Positions 8,620 to 16,617 of a stretch of DNA of 64,000 bases are shown piece after piece (the stretch's first letter is position 1; each line of letters opens with the position of its first letter). The notes below the pieces were generated by a model. It was not told the origin of the DNA, made no database searches, and was given only the letters and a program-made list of their open reading frames with translations. The translations under genes were made by a program, and so were the position numbers. The DNA comes from Roseateles sp. DAIF2 (GTDB taxonomy: Bacteria; Pseudomonadota; Gammaproteobacteria; Burkholderiales; Burkholderiaceae_C): contig NZ_CP049919.1 in the NCBI RefSeq assembly GCF_015624425.1, positions 3,162,001 to 3,226,000 of the forward strand. The letters are read 5' to 3'.

Positions 8620-9618
8620 TCAGGCCTTCAGCAGGCTGCCGTCGAACAGCGAACGCAGCGTGCGCAGCACCAGGACCGCGATCGCCAGGCTCAGCACCGC
8701 CAACAGCAGGCCGGCCAGCAGCGTCAGGGGCAGCGCGGCATGGGCCTCGGCGTATTTCAGCGCCGCATTGGCGAGCGCGGCCATCGGAAAACCGATCGCC
8801 CACCAGCCCGGCACGAAAGGCACGTCGCGGCGGAACACCTGGGGCGCCACCAGCAGGAAGGTGAAGACGCCGAAATAGAACAGCAGCGCGGCCAGCCGAT
8901 CGACTTCGCCAACTACATTGGTGTAAGCCAGGAAACCCACCGCGAAGGGGGCGACCAGGATCATCAGTGAGGGCTTCAGGCCGGCGGCCAACGCCGGCTG
9001 CTGCACCAGGCGGGCGAAGACCAGGCTCAGCAGCAGCAGGGCCTGCACGCCGCCGATCGCCAGCGCCGCCAGGTTCAGTTCGGCCGCCCAGGCCATAGTC
9101 ATCTGGGCGCCGGTGACGGGAATGTCCAGCGCGGCCACGCCCGGGATCAGCAGCGCCGGCACCGCATCCTGGGGCGCCCTGCCGCCGCGCAGCAGCCGCA
9201 CCGCCGCAACATAGGCCAGCAGCAGGGTTGCGGCACTGCCCAGGCCCCACATGGCCTGCGCCGCAGTCGCGCCATAGGGCTGCACCAGGGACGAGAGCAA
9301 CAGCAGCGAGATCGCGATCGTGCCGAAGAAGTTGCCGAGGATGGGATGTGCGAACTCGGCCTTCACCGCGTCGCGGTGGCGCAGCAGCTTGCTCAGGTAG
9401 GCGCCGCCCAGCAGCAGGAAGACGCCCAGCGCCAGCACGATGATCGCCTCGCCGATCACGGCCGGCGCGCCCAGGCTGCGGCCGGCCAGGCGCCAGGCCA
9501 TGGCCAGACCCGCCAGGCTCATTACGGCGCCGAACAGATTAACGGGCAGGTGCCGCACGCTGGCCCGCGGCGGCGTGGCGACCTGGGGACTTTCGTTGGG
9601 AATCGTGGTGGCAAGCAT
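8620..9618 (-). CDS. SLAC1/TehA-family anion channel or tellurite-resistance-type transporter
   Basis: The protein has 332 residues with ten predicted membrane helices and the SLAC1/TehA/Mae1 family start VRHLPVNLFGAVMSLAGLAMAW. The family includes plant anion channel SLAC1, E. coli TehA and dicarboxylate/sulfite exporters. The substrate here cannot be read from sequence; a small anion such as nitrate or nitrite is plausible from context only. It is convergent with nnrS and divergent from the GlxA-type regulator at 9750, separated by about 130 bp, so that regulator may control it. Confidence 0.85.
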   Translation of the reverse strand: MLATTIPNESPQVATPPRASVRHLPVNLFGAVMSLAGLAMAWRLAGRSLGAPAVIGEAIIVLALGVFLLLGGAYLSKLLRHRDAVKAEFAHPILGNFFGTIAISLLLLSSLVQPYGATAAQAMWGLGSAATLLLAYVAAVRLLRGGRAPQDAVPALLIPGVAALDIPVTGAQMTMAWAAELNLAALAIGGVQALLLLSLVFARLVQQPALAAGLKPSLMILVAPFAVGFLAYTNVVGEVDRLAALLFYFGVFTFLLVAPQVFRRDVPFVPGWWAIGFPMAALANAALKYAEAHAALPLTLLAGLLLAVLSLAIAVLVLRTLRSLFDGSLLKA

Positions 9619-9749
9619 GGCGGAAGCTCCTGCAGATGGGTTGATGAATGGCTTTATTTGCCGTTTACGTAATATTCAGCCAAACTCGACCGATACCAGC
9701 CCCCGCGATGCGTCACTTCCTGCCAATCCTCCAGCAACGAGTGCCAGTC

Positions 9750-10703
9750 ATGCAGATCGCCATCCTCGCCCTTCCCCGCGCCCAGTTGCTGGACGTGGTC
9801 GGCCCGGCCGACGTGTTCGCCGAGGCCGCGCGCCAGCTCGGCAACCCGCGCGCCTACCGGATCCAGATCATCGGCACCTCGCCGGGCCTGCTCAAAGGCA
9901 GCAGCGGGCTGCGTCTGGCGGTGGACAGCACGGTGGCGACGCAGCGCGGCAAGCTCGATACCCTGCTGATCGCCGGCAGCCCGCAGATCCACGACTTCGA
10001 CGTCGACCCCGTGCTACGAGCCTGGCTGGCACGCCAGGCTGGCTCGGTGCGGCGCCTCGCCGCCGTCTGCAGCGGCGCCTTCGTCCTGGGCGCGGCCGGA
10101 CTGCTGGACGGCAAGCGCGTCACCACGCATTGGAACGAGGCCGAGCGCCTGGCCCGCCAATACCCCCAGGCCCGGGTCGAGCCCGACAGCATCTATGTGA
10201 AGGATGGCAAGACCTACACCTCGGCCGGCGTCACCGCCTGCATGGACCTGGCGCTGGCCCTGGTCGAGGAGGACCATGGCCGCGAGCTGGCACTGCGCGT
10301 CGCGCGCGAGCTGGTGATGTTTCTGAAGCGACCGGGCGGGCAGTCGCAGTTCAGCGCCCACCTGGCGGCACAAAGCAGCACCGAGCGCTCGGCCGTCAGC
10401 CTGCTGCAGGCCCATATCCTCGCCCACCTGCGCGATGACCTGTCGGTGCCGGCACTGGCGCGCCGAGCCGGCATGAGCGAGCGGAATTTCGCGAGGGTGT
10501 TCCGTGCGGAAGCCGGCTCGACCCCGGCCGAGTTCGTCGAGATGGCGCGCATCGACGCCGCGCGCCGCCTGCTGGAAGAGCAGGACCTGCCACTCAAGCG
10601 CCTGGCCGACGCGGTCGGCTATGCGAATGCCGACGGCCTGCGCCGAGCCTTCCTGCGCCGTGTCGGCGTCGGCCCCAGCGATTACCGCAGGCGCTTCACC
10701 TGA
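9750..10703 (+). CDS. GlxA-type AraC-family regulator with DJ-1/PfpI domain
   Basis: The 317-residue protein has an N-terminal DJ-1/PfpI-like domain (about 1-170; AVCSGAFVLGAAGLLDG with the nucleophile-elbow cysteine) and a C-terminal AraC HTH pair (about 215-315; SVPALARRAGMSERNFARVFRAE and LADAVGYANADGLRRAFLRR). This is the GlxA layout. The start MQIAILALPRAQLLDVVGPADVF matches family N-termini; an open frame extends upstream to 9648 but lacks family similarity. It is divergent from the SLAC1/TehA gene. Its 3' end overlaps the convergent DGC gene by 22 bp. The inducer is unknown. Confidence 0.85.
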   Translation: MQIAILALPRAQLLDVVGPADVFAEAARQLGNPRAYRIQIIGTSPGLLKGSSGLRLAVDSTVATQRGKLDTLLIAGSPQIHDFDVDPVLRAWLARQAGSVRRLAAVCSGAFVLGAAGLLDGKRVTTHWNEAERLARQYPQARVEPDSIYVKDGKTYTSAGVTACMDLALALVEEDHGRELALRVARELVMFLKRPGGQSQFSAHLAAQSSTERSAVSLLQAHILAHLRDDLSVPALARRAGMSERNFARVFRAEAGSTPAEFVEMARIDAARRLLEEQDLPLKRLADAVGYANADGLRRAFLRRVGVGPSDYRRRFT

Positions 10704-11086
10704 GTTGCCAGATCGGCATAGACATGGTCGGCCTGCGCGGCATCGAAGTCGGTTCGGTAGCGCTTGGCCACACCTGATTCGGCCAGCAGCACATGGCGGG
10801 TCGGCATGATGCCGCGTTCTGCCAGACAGCCCTTGACACAGGCCAGAACACAACCGTCGATCGCGATGATGCCCCGGCCACTCTTAGCGGCCTCATGGGC
10901 TCGCCGCACCAGGCTGCGCACATTGCCGCCGACACCGGCGATGCAGGACATCTCGGCCAGACCTTCGCGATCCAGGCGCAGCGCCAGGTGGTTGGCCATC
11001 TGAGCCGCGCTGGAGCAACCGGAGCAGGAATAGACCAAGGGCAAGGGCGTCGCCGCCGCGCTGCTTGGGGATGGACTGTGGTGCAT
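10682..11086 (-). CDS. DGC-domain putative zinc-binding protein
   Basis: This 134-residue protein starts MHHSPSPSSAAA. It has the features of the DGC (putative zinc-binding) family: YSCSGCSSAAQMANHLALRLD near the start, then the DGC motif in IIAIDGCVLACVKGCLAERGI. Seven cysteines point to a metal or Fe-S role. Such genes often sit with anaerobic or heavy-metal genes. The start was chosen where similarity begins; the frame is open to 11143. The FNR-type box at 11148-11161 lies so that a -41.5 promoter would give a leader of about 27 nt, so it is probably induced without oxygen. Confidence 0.78.
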   Translation of the reverse strand: MHHSPSPSSAAATPLPLVYSCSGCSSAAQMANHLALRLDREGLAEMSCIAGVGGNVRSLVRRAHEAAKSGRGIIAIDGCVLACVKGCLAERGIMPTRHVLLAESGVAKRYRTDFDAAQADHVYADLATQVKRLR

Positions 11087-11147
11087 GCCAGATACCTCGG
11101 ATCGACCCAATTGCCGGCCATTGGCGCACCGCGCCGTCCCCATGTCC

Positions 11148-11161
11148 TTGATTCAACGCAA
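11148..11161 (-). promoter_or_regulatory. Putative FNR/Dnr-type box between divergent genes
   Basis: Read on the minus strand the site is TTGCGTTGAATCAA, almost the same as the box at 2845 and the one at 27334. The plus strand reads TTGATTCAACGCAA. It lies between the DGC gene (start 11086, minus) and the gene at 11197 (plus). The geometry fits activation of the minus-strand gene; for the plus gene a -41.5 promoter would leave almost no leader. Confidence 0.55.
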
Positions 11162-11196
11162 GGCCTTGCAGTCAGAAAACGGTGAACCTTCGGTCC

Positions 11197-11604
11197 ATGA
11201 TCGATACCACTCCGTTCGAACAGCTGCGCCGCGCCGCCGAGGCCCAGCTGCAGCCCCAGCGCCTGCTGTTCGTGTTCGCGGGCAGCGAGCTGCCCGAGGA
11301 TGCCGATGCGGCCCAGCGCGCGGCCTTTGCCGCCGGCCGCGGCGGTGCGCTGGCGCCCCTGATGTGCGTGGACAAGGCGCCGGAGGAGTTGCATGGCTTC
11401 GCCGCATTGCGCGCCGAAGCCGCTCAGGCCGGTCCGCCCTGGCAGGTGCTTTTCGCGGCCGGTTTGTCCGGGCGCCGCGGCGCGCCCCCCGACGCAACGC
11501 AGATCGACGCCGGCCTGCGGCAGCTGATCGAACGGGTCCGGCAGGGCCGCATCGAAGGGCTGCTGGCGCTGGATCGCGACGGCAACTCGCTGAGCTTCGA
11601 CTGA
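11197..11604 (+). CDS. Conserved hypothetical protein (in relatives often labelled ribonucleotide reductase alpha subunit)
   Basis: The protein has 135 residues: MIDTTPFEQLRRAAEAQLQPQRLLFVFAGSELPEDA, followed by GRGGALAPLMCVDKAPEELHGFAAL. I recall homologues across Burkholderiales, where automated annotation calls them a ribonucleotide reductase alpha subunit, but at this size and without any radical-enzyme motif that cannot be a catalytic NrdA. It looks like a small soluble alpha/beta protein. Proximity to nrdD may explain the name or be a real link. A GTG at 11182 is an alternative start. The acyltransferase gene follows after 17 bp. Confidence 0.65.
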   Translation: MIDTTPFEQLRRAAEAQLQPQRLLFVFAGSELPEDADAAQRAAFAAGRGGALAPLMCVDKAPEELHGFAALRAEAAQAGPPWQVLFAAGLSGRRGAPPDATQIDAGLRQLIERVRQGRIEGLLALDRDGNSLSFD

Positions 11605-11621
11605 AGCAAACCTCTATCCCG

Positions 11622-12545
11622 ATGAGGCGCCTGCTTTCCGGCGCGCTCGGCGCGCTTTCCCTGCTGCTGCTGGCGGTCAACACCCTGCTCTGCTGCCTGC
11701 CGCTGCTGGCGCTGGCCCTGCTCAAGCTGATGCTGCCGCTGCCAGCGGTGCGCCGGCGCATCGACCCGCTGCTCAACCTGATTGCCACCGCCTGGATCGG
11801 CGCCAACAGCCGCTGGCTCGCGCTTATCCAGCATGCGCCCTGGGATATGCAAGGCCTCGAGGGCCTGCGCCCCGACGGCTGGTACCTGGTCAACTGCAAC
11901 CACCGTTCCTGGGTCGACATCTTCGTGCTGCAGCGTGCGCTGAACCGGCGCATCCCGATGCTGAAGTTCTTCCTGAAGCAGCAGCTGATCTATGTCCCGG
12001 TGATCGGCCTGGCCTGGTGGGCGCTGGACTTTCCCTTCATGCGCCGCCATTCCAAGGCCGCGCTGCGCCGCCGCCCCGAGCTGCGCGATCAGGACCGCGT
12101 GACCACGCGGCGCGCCTGCGCAAAGTTCGCGCTGCTGCCGACCAGCGTGATGAACTTCGCCGAGGGCACGCGCTTCACGCCGGCCAAGCATCGCCGCCAG
12201 GCGCCGCCCTACCGCCATCTGCTGAAGCCCCGCGCCGGCGCGCTGGCGCTGAGCCTGCATGCGATGGGCCGGCAGTTCCAGTCCCTGCTGGATGTCACCC
12301 TGGTCTACCCGGACGGCACGCCCAGCTTCTGGCACCTGCTGTCGGGGCGCTGCGGCCGGGTGATCCTGCGACTGCGCGAGCTGCCGATCCCGCCGGCCCT
12401 GTGCGAGGGCGATTACGGCGGCGACAGCGCCTTCCGCGCCGAGTTCCACCGCTGGCTGGAACAGCTGTGGCGCGAGAAGGACCGGCAGATCGAGAGCCTG
12501 CTGCAGCAAGCCCGGGAGTTTGCGCTGACGCAAAACCACATCTAG
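11622..12545 (+). CDS. 1-acyl-sn-glycerol-3-phosphate acyltransferase-like protein (YihG type)
   Basis: This 307-residue membrane acyltransferase has two N-terminal hydrophobic segments and the PlsC motifs NHRSWVD (H-x4-D, catalytic) near residue 91 and FAEGTRFT near 181. The length and GTRFT motif match the YihG/YihG-like subgroup, which moves acyl groups from acyl-ACP or acyl-CoA onto lysophosphatidic acid. It begins 17 bp after the upstream gene. Its last 30 codons overlap the FNR-like palindrome and first NrdR box of the nrdD promoter, so that promoter is built into coding sequence. Confidence 0.82.
   Translation: MRRLLSGALGALSLLLLAVNTLLCCLPLLALALLKLMLPLPAVRRRIDPLLNLIATAWIGANSRWLALIQHAPWDMQGLEGLRPDGWYLVNCNHRSWVDIFVLQRALNRRIPMLKFFLKQQLIYVPVIGLAWWALDFPFMRRHSKAALRRRPELRDQDRVTTRRACAKFALLPTSVMNFAEGTRFTPAKHRRQAPPYRHLLKPRAGALALSLHAMGRQFQSLLDVTLVYPDGTPSFWHLLSGRCGRVILRLRELPIPPALCEGDYGGDSAFRAEFHRWLEQLWREKDRQIESLLQQAREFALTQNHI
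12520..12533 (+). promoter_or_regulatory. Putative FNR-type box for nrdD
   Basis: The site TTGCGCTGACGCAA is a 14-bp dyad with TTGCG on both sides of a 4-bp spacer, extended to TTTGCG/CGCAAA. It combines two copies of the unusual TTGCG half seen at 2845, 11148 and 27334. Its centre, 12526.5, predicts a transcription start near 12568, 26 bp before the nrdD ATG. It lies in the end of the acyltransferase gene. Confidence 0.5.
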
Positions 12546-12580
12546 TGTCCAGCAGCTAGTCTTCACCCCACATCTAGTGC
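12533..12580 (+). promoter_or_regulatory. Two tandem NrdR boxes before nrdD
   Basis: Two 16-bp elements, at 12533-12548 (AAACCACATCTAGTGT) and 12565-12580 (ACCCCACATCTAGTGC), match the NrdR consensus ACACWATATATWGTGT at about 12 and 11 of 16 positions. They share the 11-mer CACATCTAGTG exactly. They are 32 bp apart, the spacing of about three helix turns typical of NrdR box pairs. They flank the promoter predicted from the FNR-type box, as expected for repression by NrdR when dNTPs are plentiful. Confidence 0.7.
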
Positions 12581-12593
12581 TGAAGACCTGCCC

Positions 12594-14636
12594 ATGCCGA
12601 ACACCTCTCCCGCCGCCCTGCCCGGCACCGTGCTCAAGCGCGACGGCCGCCGCGCTCCCTTCGATCCCGGCAAGATCGCGCTGGCGCTGCAGCGCGCCGG
12701 CATCGCCAGCGGCGAATACGGCAGCGACGAGATGAGCCTGCTGCTCGCCGGCGTGCTGAAGGTGCTTGCGCACCGCTTCACCGGCGAGACGCCCGGCGTC
12801 GAGCAGATCCAGGATGTGGTCGAGCAGACCCTGATCGCCGCCAACCACCTGAAGACCGCGCGCGCCTACATCGTCTACCGCGAGCAGCATGCGCGGCTGC
12901 GCCAGGACCGCAAGACCCTGGTCGATGTCGAAAGCTCGATCAACGAATACCTGGAACGCGCCGACTGGCGCGTCAATGCCAATGCCAACCAGGGCTATTC
13001 GCTGGGCGGCCTGATCCTGAACGTCGCCGGCAAGGTGACGGCCAACTACTGGCTCTCGCATGTCTACGCGCCGGAGATCGGCCGCGCGCATCGCGAGGGC
13101 GACCTCCACATCCACGACCTCGACATGCTCAGCGGCTACTGCGCCGGTTGGTCGCTGCGCACCCTGCTGCACGAGGGTCTGAACGGCGTGCCGGGCAAGG
13201 TCGAGGCCGGGCCGCCCCGGCACATGAGCTCGGCGGTGGGCCAGATCGTCAACTTCCTTGGCACCCTGCAGAACGAATGGGCCGGTGCCCAGGCCTTCTC
13301 GTCCTTCGACACCTATATGGCGCCCTTCGTGCGCAAGGACGCGATGAGCTACGCCCAGGTGCGGCAGTGCATCCAGGAGCTGGTCTACAACCTCAACGTG
13401 CCCTCGCGCTGGGGCACGCAGACGCCCTTCACCAACCTGACCTTCGACTGGACCTGCCCCGAGGATCTGCGCGAGCAGGTGCCGGTGATCGCCGGTGAGG
13501 AGATGCCCTTCGCCTACGGCGAGCTGCAGGCCGAGATGGACCTGATCAACCGCGCCTATATCGAGGTGATGACCGCAGGGGACGCCAAGGGCCGGGTCTT
13601 CACCTTCCCGATCCCGACCTACAACATCACGCCGGATTTCCCCTGGGAATCGGAGAACGCGACCGCGCTGTTCGAGATGACGGCCCGCTACGGCCTGCCC
13701 TACTTCCAGAACTTCGTGAACTCGGAGCTGCAGCCGCACATGGTGCGCTCGATGTGCTGCCGGCTGCAGCTGGACCTGCGCGAGCTGCTCAAGCGCGGCA
13801 ACGGTCTGTTCGGCAGTGCCGAGCAGACCGGCAGCGTCGGCGTCGTCACCATCAACTGCGCCCGCCTGGGCCACCTGCATCGCGGCGACGAGGCCGGCCT
13901 GCTGGCCGCGCTGGATCGGCTGCTGGAGCTGGGAAAGCAGAGCCTGGAGATCAAGCGCAAGCTGATCCAGCGCCTGATGGACCAGGGCCTGTTCCCCTAC
14001 ACCAAGCGCTACCTCGGCACCCTGCGCAACCATTTCTCGACCCTGGGCGTCAACGGCCTGAACGAGATGGTGCGCAATTTCAGCGGCGATGCTGAGGACA
14101 TCACGACCGAGGCCGGTCATGCGCTGGCACTGCGCCTGCTGGACCATGTTCGCGCACGCATCACCGCCTTCCAGGAGGAGACCGGCCATCTCTACAACCT
14201 GGAGGCCACGCCGGCCGAGGGCACGACCTACCGCTTCGCGCGCGAGGACAGGAAGCGCTGGCCCGCCATCCTGCAGGCCGGCAGCGCCGAGCAGCCCTAC
14301 TACACCAATTCATCGCAGCTGCCGGTCGGCTTCACCAACGACCCCTTCGAGGCCCTGTACCGCCAGGAGGCGCTGCAGTCCAAATACACCGGCGGCACCG
14401 TGCTGCACCTCTACATGGGCGAGCGCGTCAGCGACGCCGCCGCCTGCCGCGAACTGGTGCGCCGCGCGCTGAGCCGCTTCCGCCTGCCCTACATCACCGT
14501 GACGCCGACCTTCTCCATCTGCCCGAAGCATGGCTATCTGGCCGGCGAGCATGCCTTCTGTCCCAAGTGCGACGCCGAGCTGCTGGCGCGCAAGCCCCCC
14601 TGTTCCATCACCAGCGACAAGGAGCTGATCCCATGA
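12594..14636 (+). CDS. nrdD: Anaerobic ribonucleoside-triphosphate reductase, large part (lacks glycyl radical loop)
   Basis: This 680-residue class III reductase makes dNTPs from NTPs without oxygen. It has an N-terminal ATP-cone (about 10-100; VLKRDGRRAPFDPGKIALALQRAG), the catalytic barrel with C388/C389 (RSMCCRLQLDL) at the thiyl-radical position, and a C-terminal zinc site (CPKHGYLAGEHAFCPKC). It then stops at DKELIP without the glycyl-radical segment RVxGYxRP that normally ends NrdD. That segment is encoded by the next gene, whose ATG overlaps this TGA. The catalytic body itself appears complete. Confidence 0.92.
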   Translation: MPNTSPAALPGTVLKRDGRRAPFDPGKIALALQRAGIASGEYGSDEMSLLLAGVLKVLAHRFTGETPGVEQIQDVVEQTLIAANHLKTARAYIVYREQHARLRQDRKTLVDVESSINEYLERADWRVNANANQGYSLGGLILNVAGKVTANYWLSHVYAPEIGRAHREGDLHIHDLDMLSGYCAGWSLRTLLHEGLNGVPGKVEAGPPRHMSSAVGQIVNFLGTLQNEWAGAQAFSSFDTYMAPFVRKDAMSYAQVRQCIQELVYNLNVPSRWGTQTPFTNLTFDWTCPEDLREQVPVIAGEEMPFAYGELQAEMDLINRAYIEVMTAGDAKGRVFTFPIPTYNITPDFPWESENATALFEMTARYGLPYFQNFVNSELQPHMVRSMCCRLQLDLRELLKRGNGLFGSAEQTGSVGVVTINCARLGHLHRGDEAGLLAALDRLLELGKQSLEIKRKLIQRLMDQGLFPYTKRYLGTLRNHFSTLGVNGLNEMVRNFSGDAEDITTEAGHALALRLLDHVRARITAFQEETGHLYNLEATPAEGTTYRFAREDRKRWPAILQAGSAEQPYYTNSSQLPVGFTNDPFEALYRQEALQSKYTGGTVLHLYMGERVSDAAACRELVRRALSRFRLPYITVTPTFSICPKHGYLAGEHAFCPKCDAELLARKPPCSITSDKELIP

Positions 14637-14830
14637 CGACGAACCATCCGATAACCGAAGTACAGGGCACCGCGATCCTGCTGCGCGACGAAGAGCGCCA
14701 GCCCTGCGAGGTCTGGACCCGGGTGATGGGCTACCACCGCCCGGTCGCCAGCTTCAACACCGGCAAGCAGGGCGAGCATCGCGAGCGCCGCTTCTTCGCC
14801 GAGCCGGCCGGCATGCGCCGCGCCGCCTGA
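14633..14830 (+). CDS. Separate glycyl-radical polypeptide of class III ribonucleotide reductase
   Basis: This 65-residue protein carries the motif CEVWTRVMGYHRPVASFNTGKQGEHRERRFF, with G33 as the radical-bearing glycine. In standard NrdD this segment is the last 60 residues of the same chain. Here it has its own ATG overlapping the nrdD stop (ATGA), and an unconserved 20-residue leader. No homopolymer or other sign of a sequencing slip is seen at the junction. It probably docks on the NrdD body and is activated by NrdG, comparable to the spare glycyl-radical part YfiD for pyruvate formate-lyase. An open frame extends upstream to 14567 but overlaps nrdD. Confidence 0.85.
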   Translation: MTTNHPITEVQGTAILLRDEERQPCEVWTRVMGYHRPVASFNTGKQGEHRERRFFAEPAGMRRAA

Positions 14831-14841
14831 CGCAAGCCGCC

Positions 14842-15510
14842 ATGCCCTTGCGCATCGGCGGCCTGCAGCCGCTCAGCACCATCGACATGCCGGGGCGCCT
14901 GGCCGCGGTGGTGTTTCTGCAGGGCTGCCCCTGGCGTTGCGGCTACTGCCATAACCCCGGCCTGCAGCCCGCCGAGACGCCACCGGGTGCCACGCCAGCG
15001 CCGGACTGGGCCGCGGTGCTGCGCTTTCTCGAGCAGCGCCGCGGCCTGCTGGACGGCGTGGTGTTCTCCGGCGGCGAGCCGACCCTGCAGCAGGACCTGC
15101 CGGCCGCCGCGGCCCAGGTGCGCGCGCTGGGCTTCCAGGTCGGCCTGCACACGGCCGGCATGTACCCGCTGCGCCTCGTCGGTCTCTTGCCGCTGCTGGA
15201 CTGGGTGGGGCTGGACATCAAGGCGCCCTGGCCACGCCTGGATGCGCTGAGCGGTGCCCCCGGCAGCGCCGCCAAGCTGCGCGCCTCGCTGGGACACCTG
15301 CTGCGCAGCCGGGTCGCACACGAATGCCGCACGACCTGGCACCCGGAGCTGTTCCCGGCGGAAGAGTTGGAGGCCCTGGCTTCCGAGCTGTCCGGGCTGG
15401 GGGTGCGCGACTGGGCGCTGCAGCGCCGCGATGGCGTGCATCCGCCCGAGCTTGATGCGGCGATGCTGCAGCGGCTGGCCGCCGGCTTCCGGCGCTTCCA
15501 CCTGCGCTGA
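14842..15510 (+). CDS. nrdG: Anaerobic ribonucleotide reductase activating protein (radical SAM)
   Basis: The protein has 222 residues. The radical SAM cluster motif C29-x3-C33-x2-C36 (GCPWRCGYC) is intact, with FSGGEPTLQ for SAM binding. NrdG reductively cleaves SAM and abstracts hydrogen from the glycine of NrdD. It lies 11 bp after the small glycyl-radical gene, so the three genes form one operon and must be made together. It is longer than E. coli NrdG (154 residues) and belongs to the larger NrdG-like class that resembles pyruvate formate-lyase activases. Confidence 0.9.
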   Translation: MPLRIGGLQPLSTIDMPGRLAAVVFLQGCPWRCGYCHNPGLQPAETPPGATPAPDWAAVLRFLEQRRGLLDGVVFSGGEPTLQQDLPAAAAQVRALGFQVGLHTAGMYPLRLVGLLPLLDWVGLDIKAPWPRLDALSGAPGSAAKLRASLGHLLRSRVAHECRTTWHPELFPAEELEALASELSGLGVRDWALQRRDGVHPPELDAAMLQRLAAGFRRFHLR

Positions 15511-15582
15511 TCCGGTCTGGCCTCTGGACCGCCTCCGGGAGCCCAGGCTGCGTGGCTGCCGGCCCGGGCCACAATAGCGCTC

Positions 15583-15867
15583 ATGAGCAGTAGTCAGTAT
15601 CCCGCCCCGCCCCCCGATCAGCGATTCATCGACAAGCAGATGGCCGGCGTCATCGAGGCCATCATGATCCATGGCTATAGCCTGGCCAACAAGGGTTTCA
15701 TTCCCTCTGAACAGCAGGTAGCCGTCTATATCTCAAGCCTGAACGAGGAAACCTTGCTGCAGAGGATTCGCAGGCATCCCGGCGCGGCTGCAACGCGTGC
15801 GCGGCTGGCGGATGATGCCGAGCTACTGCGCTGGGCGCGACTGGTCGGCCGTGACAAGCAGGCCTGA
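15583..15867 (+). CDS. Hypothetical protein
   Basis: A 94-residue protein (MSSSQYPAPPPDQRFIDKQMAGVIEAIMIHGYSLANKGF) with no domain I recognise. It is predicted soluble and helical, with a basic C-terminal third. It stands alone, 72 bp after nrdG on the same strand and 30 bp from the end of the convergent carbonic anhydrase gene. Coding is supported by length, start position and codon bias only. Confidence 0.55.
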   Translation: MSSSQYPAPPPDQRFIDKQMAGVIEAIMIHGYSLANKGFIPSEQQVAVYISSLNEETLLQRIRRHPGAAATRARLADDAELLRWARLVGRDKQA

Positions 15868-15897
15868 TACCTGCACGGGGCCCATGCCTGATGCCTC

Positions 15898-16602
15898 CTA
15901 AGGTCCGCCCCGCGGCCCCCAGGCCTCGTCGATCTCGTTGAACAGGGGCCCGGTATCGCCGCTGGCCGGATAGGGGCCGGTGCCGCTGTGCTCCGAACGC
16001 GAGGCAGGCACGAAGCAGCCCAGATTCACGTCGAACACATTGACCTCGCCGCGCTCGATCACATAGTGCCAGCCATGCAGGGCCAGGCGTCCGCGCTCCA
16101 CCTGTTCGCGCACCATCGGATAGTCCATCAGCCGCTCCAGTTGCAGCACCACCGAACGCTCCTCGGTGCGGCGCAGCGCCTCGTCGGACAGCTGCACCGG
16201 CAGCACCGCATCGCGCCCCAGCTCCAGCCAGGCGGCCAGGTTGCTGGCACCGGGCGGCGGGTCGCCGTAGAGCGCGCGGATGCCGCCGCAATGGCTGTGG
16301 CCGCAGACCACGATATGGCGCACGTCCAGCGCCAGCACCGCGTACTCGATCGCCGCAGCGGTTCCGTGGTGGCCCCGGCTGCCGTCATAGGGCGGCACGA
16401 AGGCAGCGACATTGCGCACCAGGAACAGCTCGCCGGGGCCGGCACCGGTCAGCAGATAGGGGACGAGACGCGAGTCCGAACAGCCGATGAACAGGGTGCT
16501 GGGGTGCTGCCCCTGGGCCACCAGGTCCTGGAAGCGCGCCCGGTAGCGGGGAAAGTAGTCGGTGTTGAAACGGCGCAGGCGCGCAATCAGCTCGTCGGGC
16601 AT
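15898..16602 (-). CDS. Beta-class carbonic anhydrase
   Basis: This 234-residue enzyme interconverts CO2 and bicarbonate. Zinc ligands are C41, D43 (CSDSR), H102 and C105 (GHSHCGG). It is the last gene of the nar operon as read from the sequence, 15 bp downstream of the parvulin gene. A carbonic anhydrase at the end of a nar cluster may support bicarbonate supply or pH balance in anaerobic growth; that is inference. The last 30 residues are a variable tail. Confidence 0.9.
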   Translation of the reverse strand: MPDELIARLRRFNTDYFPRYRARFQDLVAQGQHPSTLFIGCSDSRLVPYLLTGAGPGELFLVRNVAAFVPPYDGSRGHHGTAAAIEYAVLALDVRHIVVCGHSHCGGIRALYGDPPPGASNLAAWLELGRDAVLPVQLSDEALRRTEERSVVLQLERLMDYPMVREQVERGRLALHGWHYVIERGEVNVFDVNLGCFVPASRSEHSGTGPYPASGDTGPLFNEIDEAWGPRGGP

Positions 16603-16617
16603 AGACTGTTCACCCGC

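Noticed and set aside
12559..12587. Inverted repeat GTCTTCA/TGAAGAC in the nrdD leader
   Set aside because: It has a 15-bp spacer and no T run, and overlaps the second NrdR box; the NrdR explanation is better supported.
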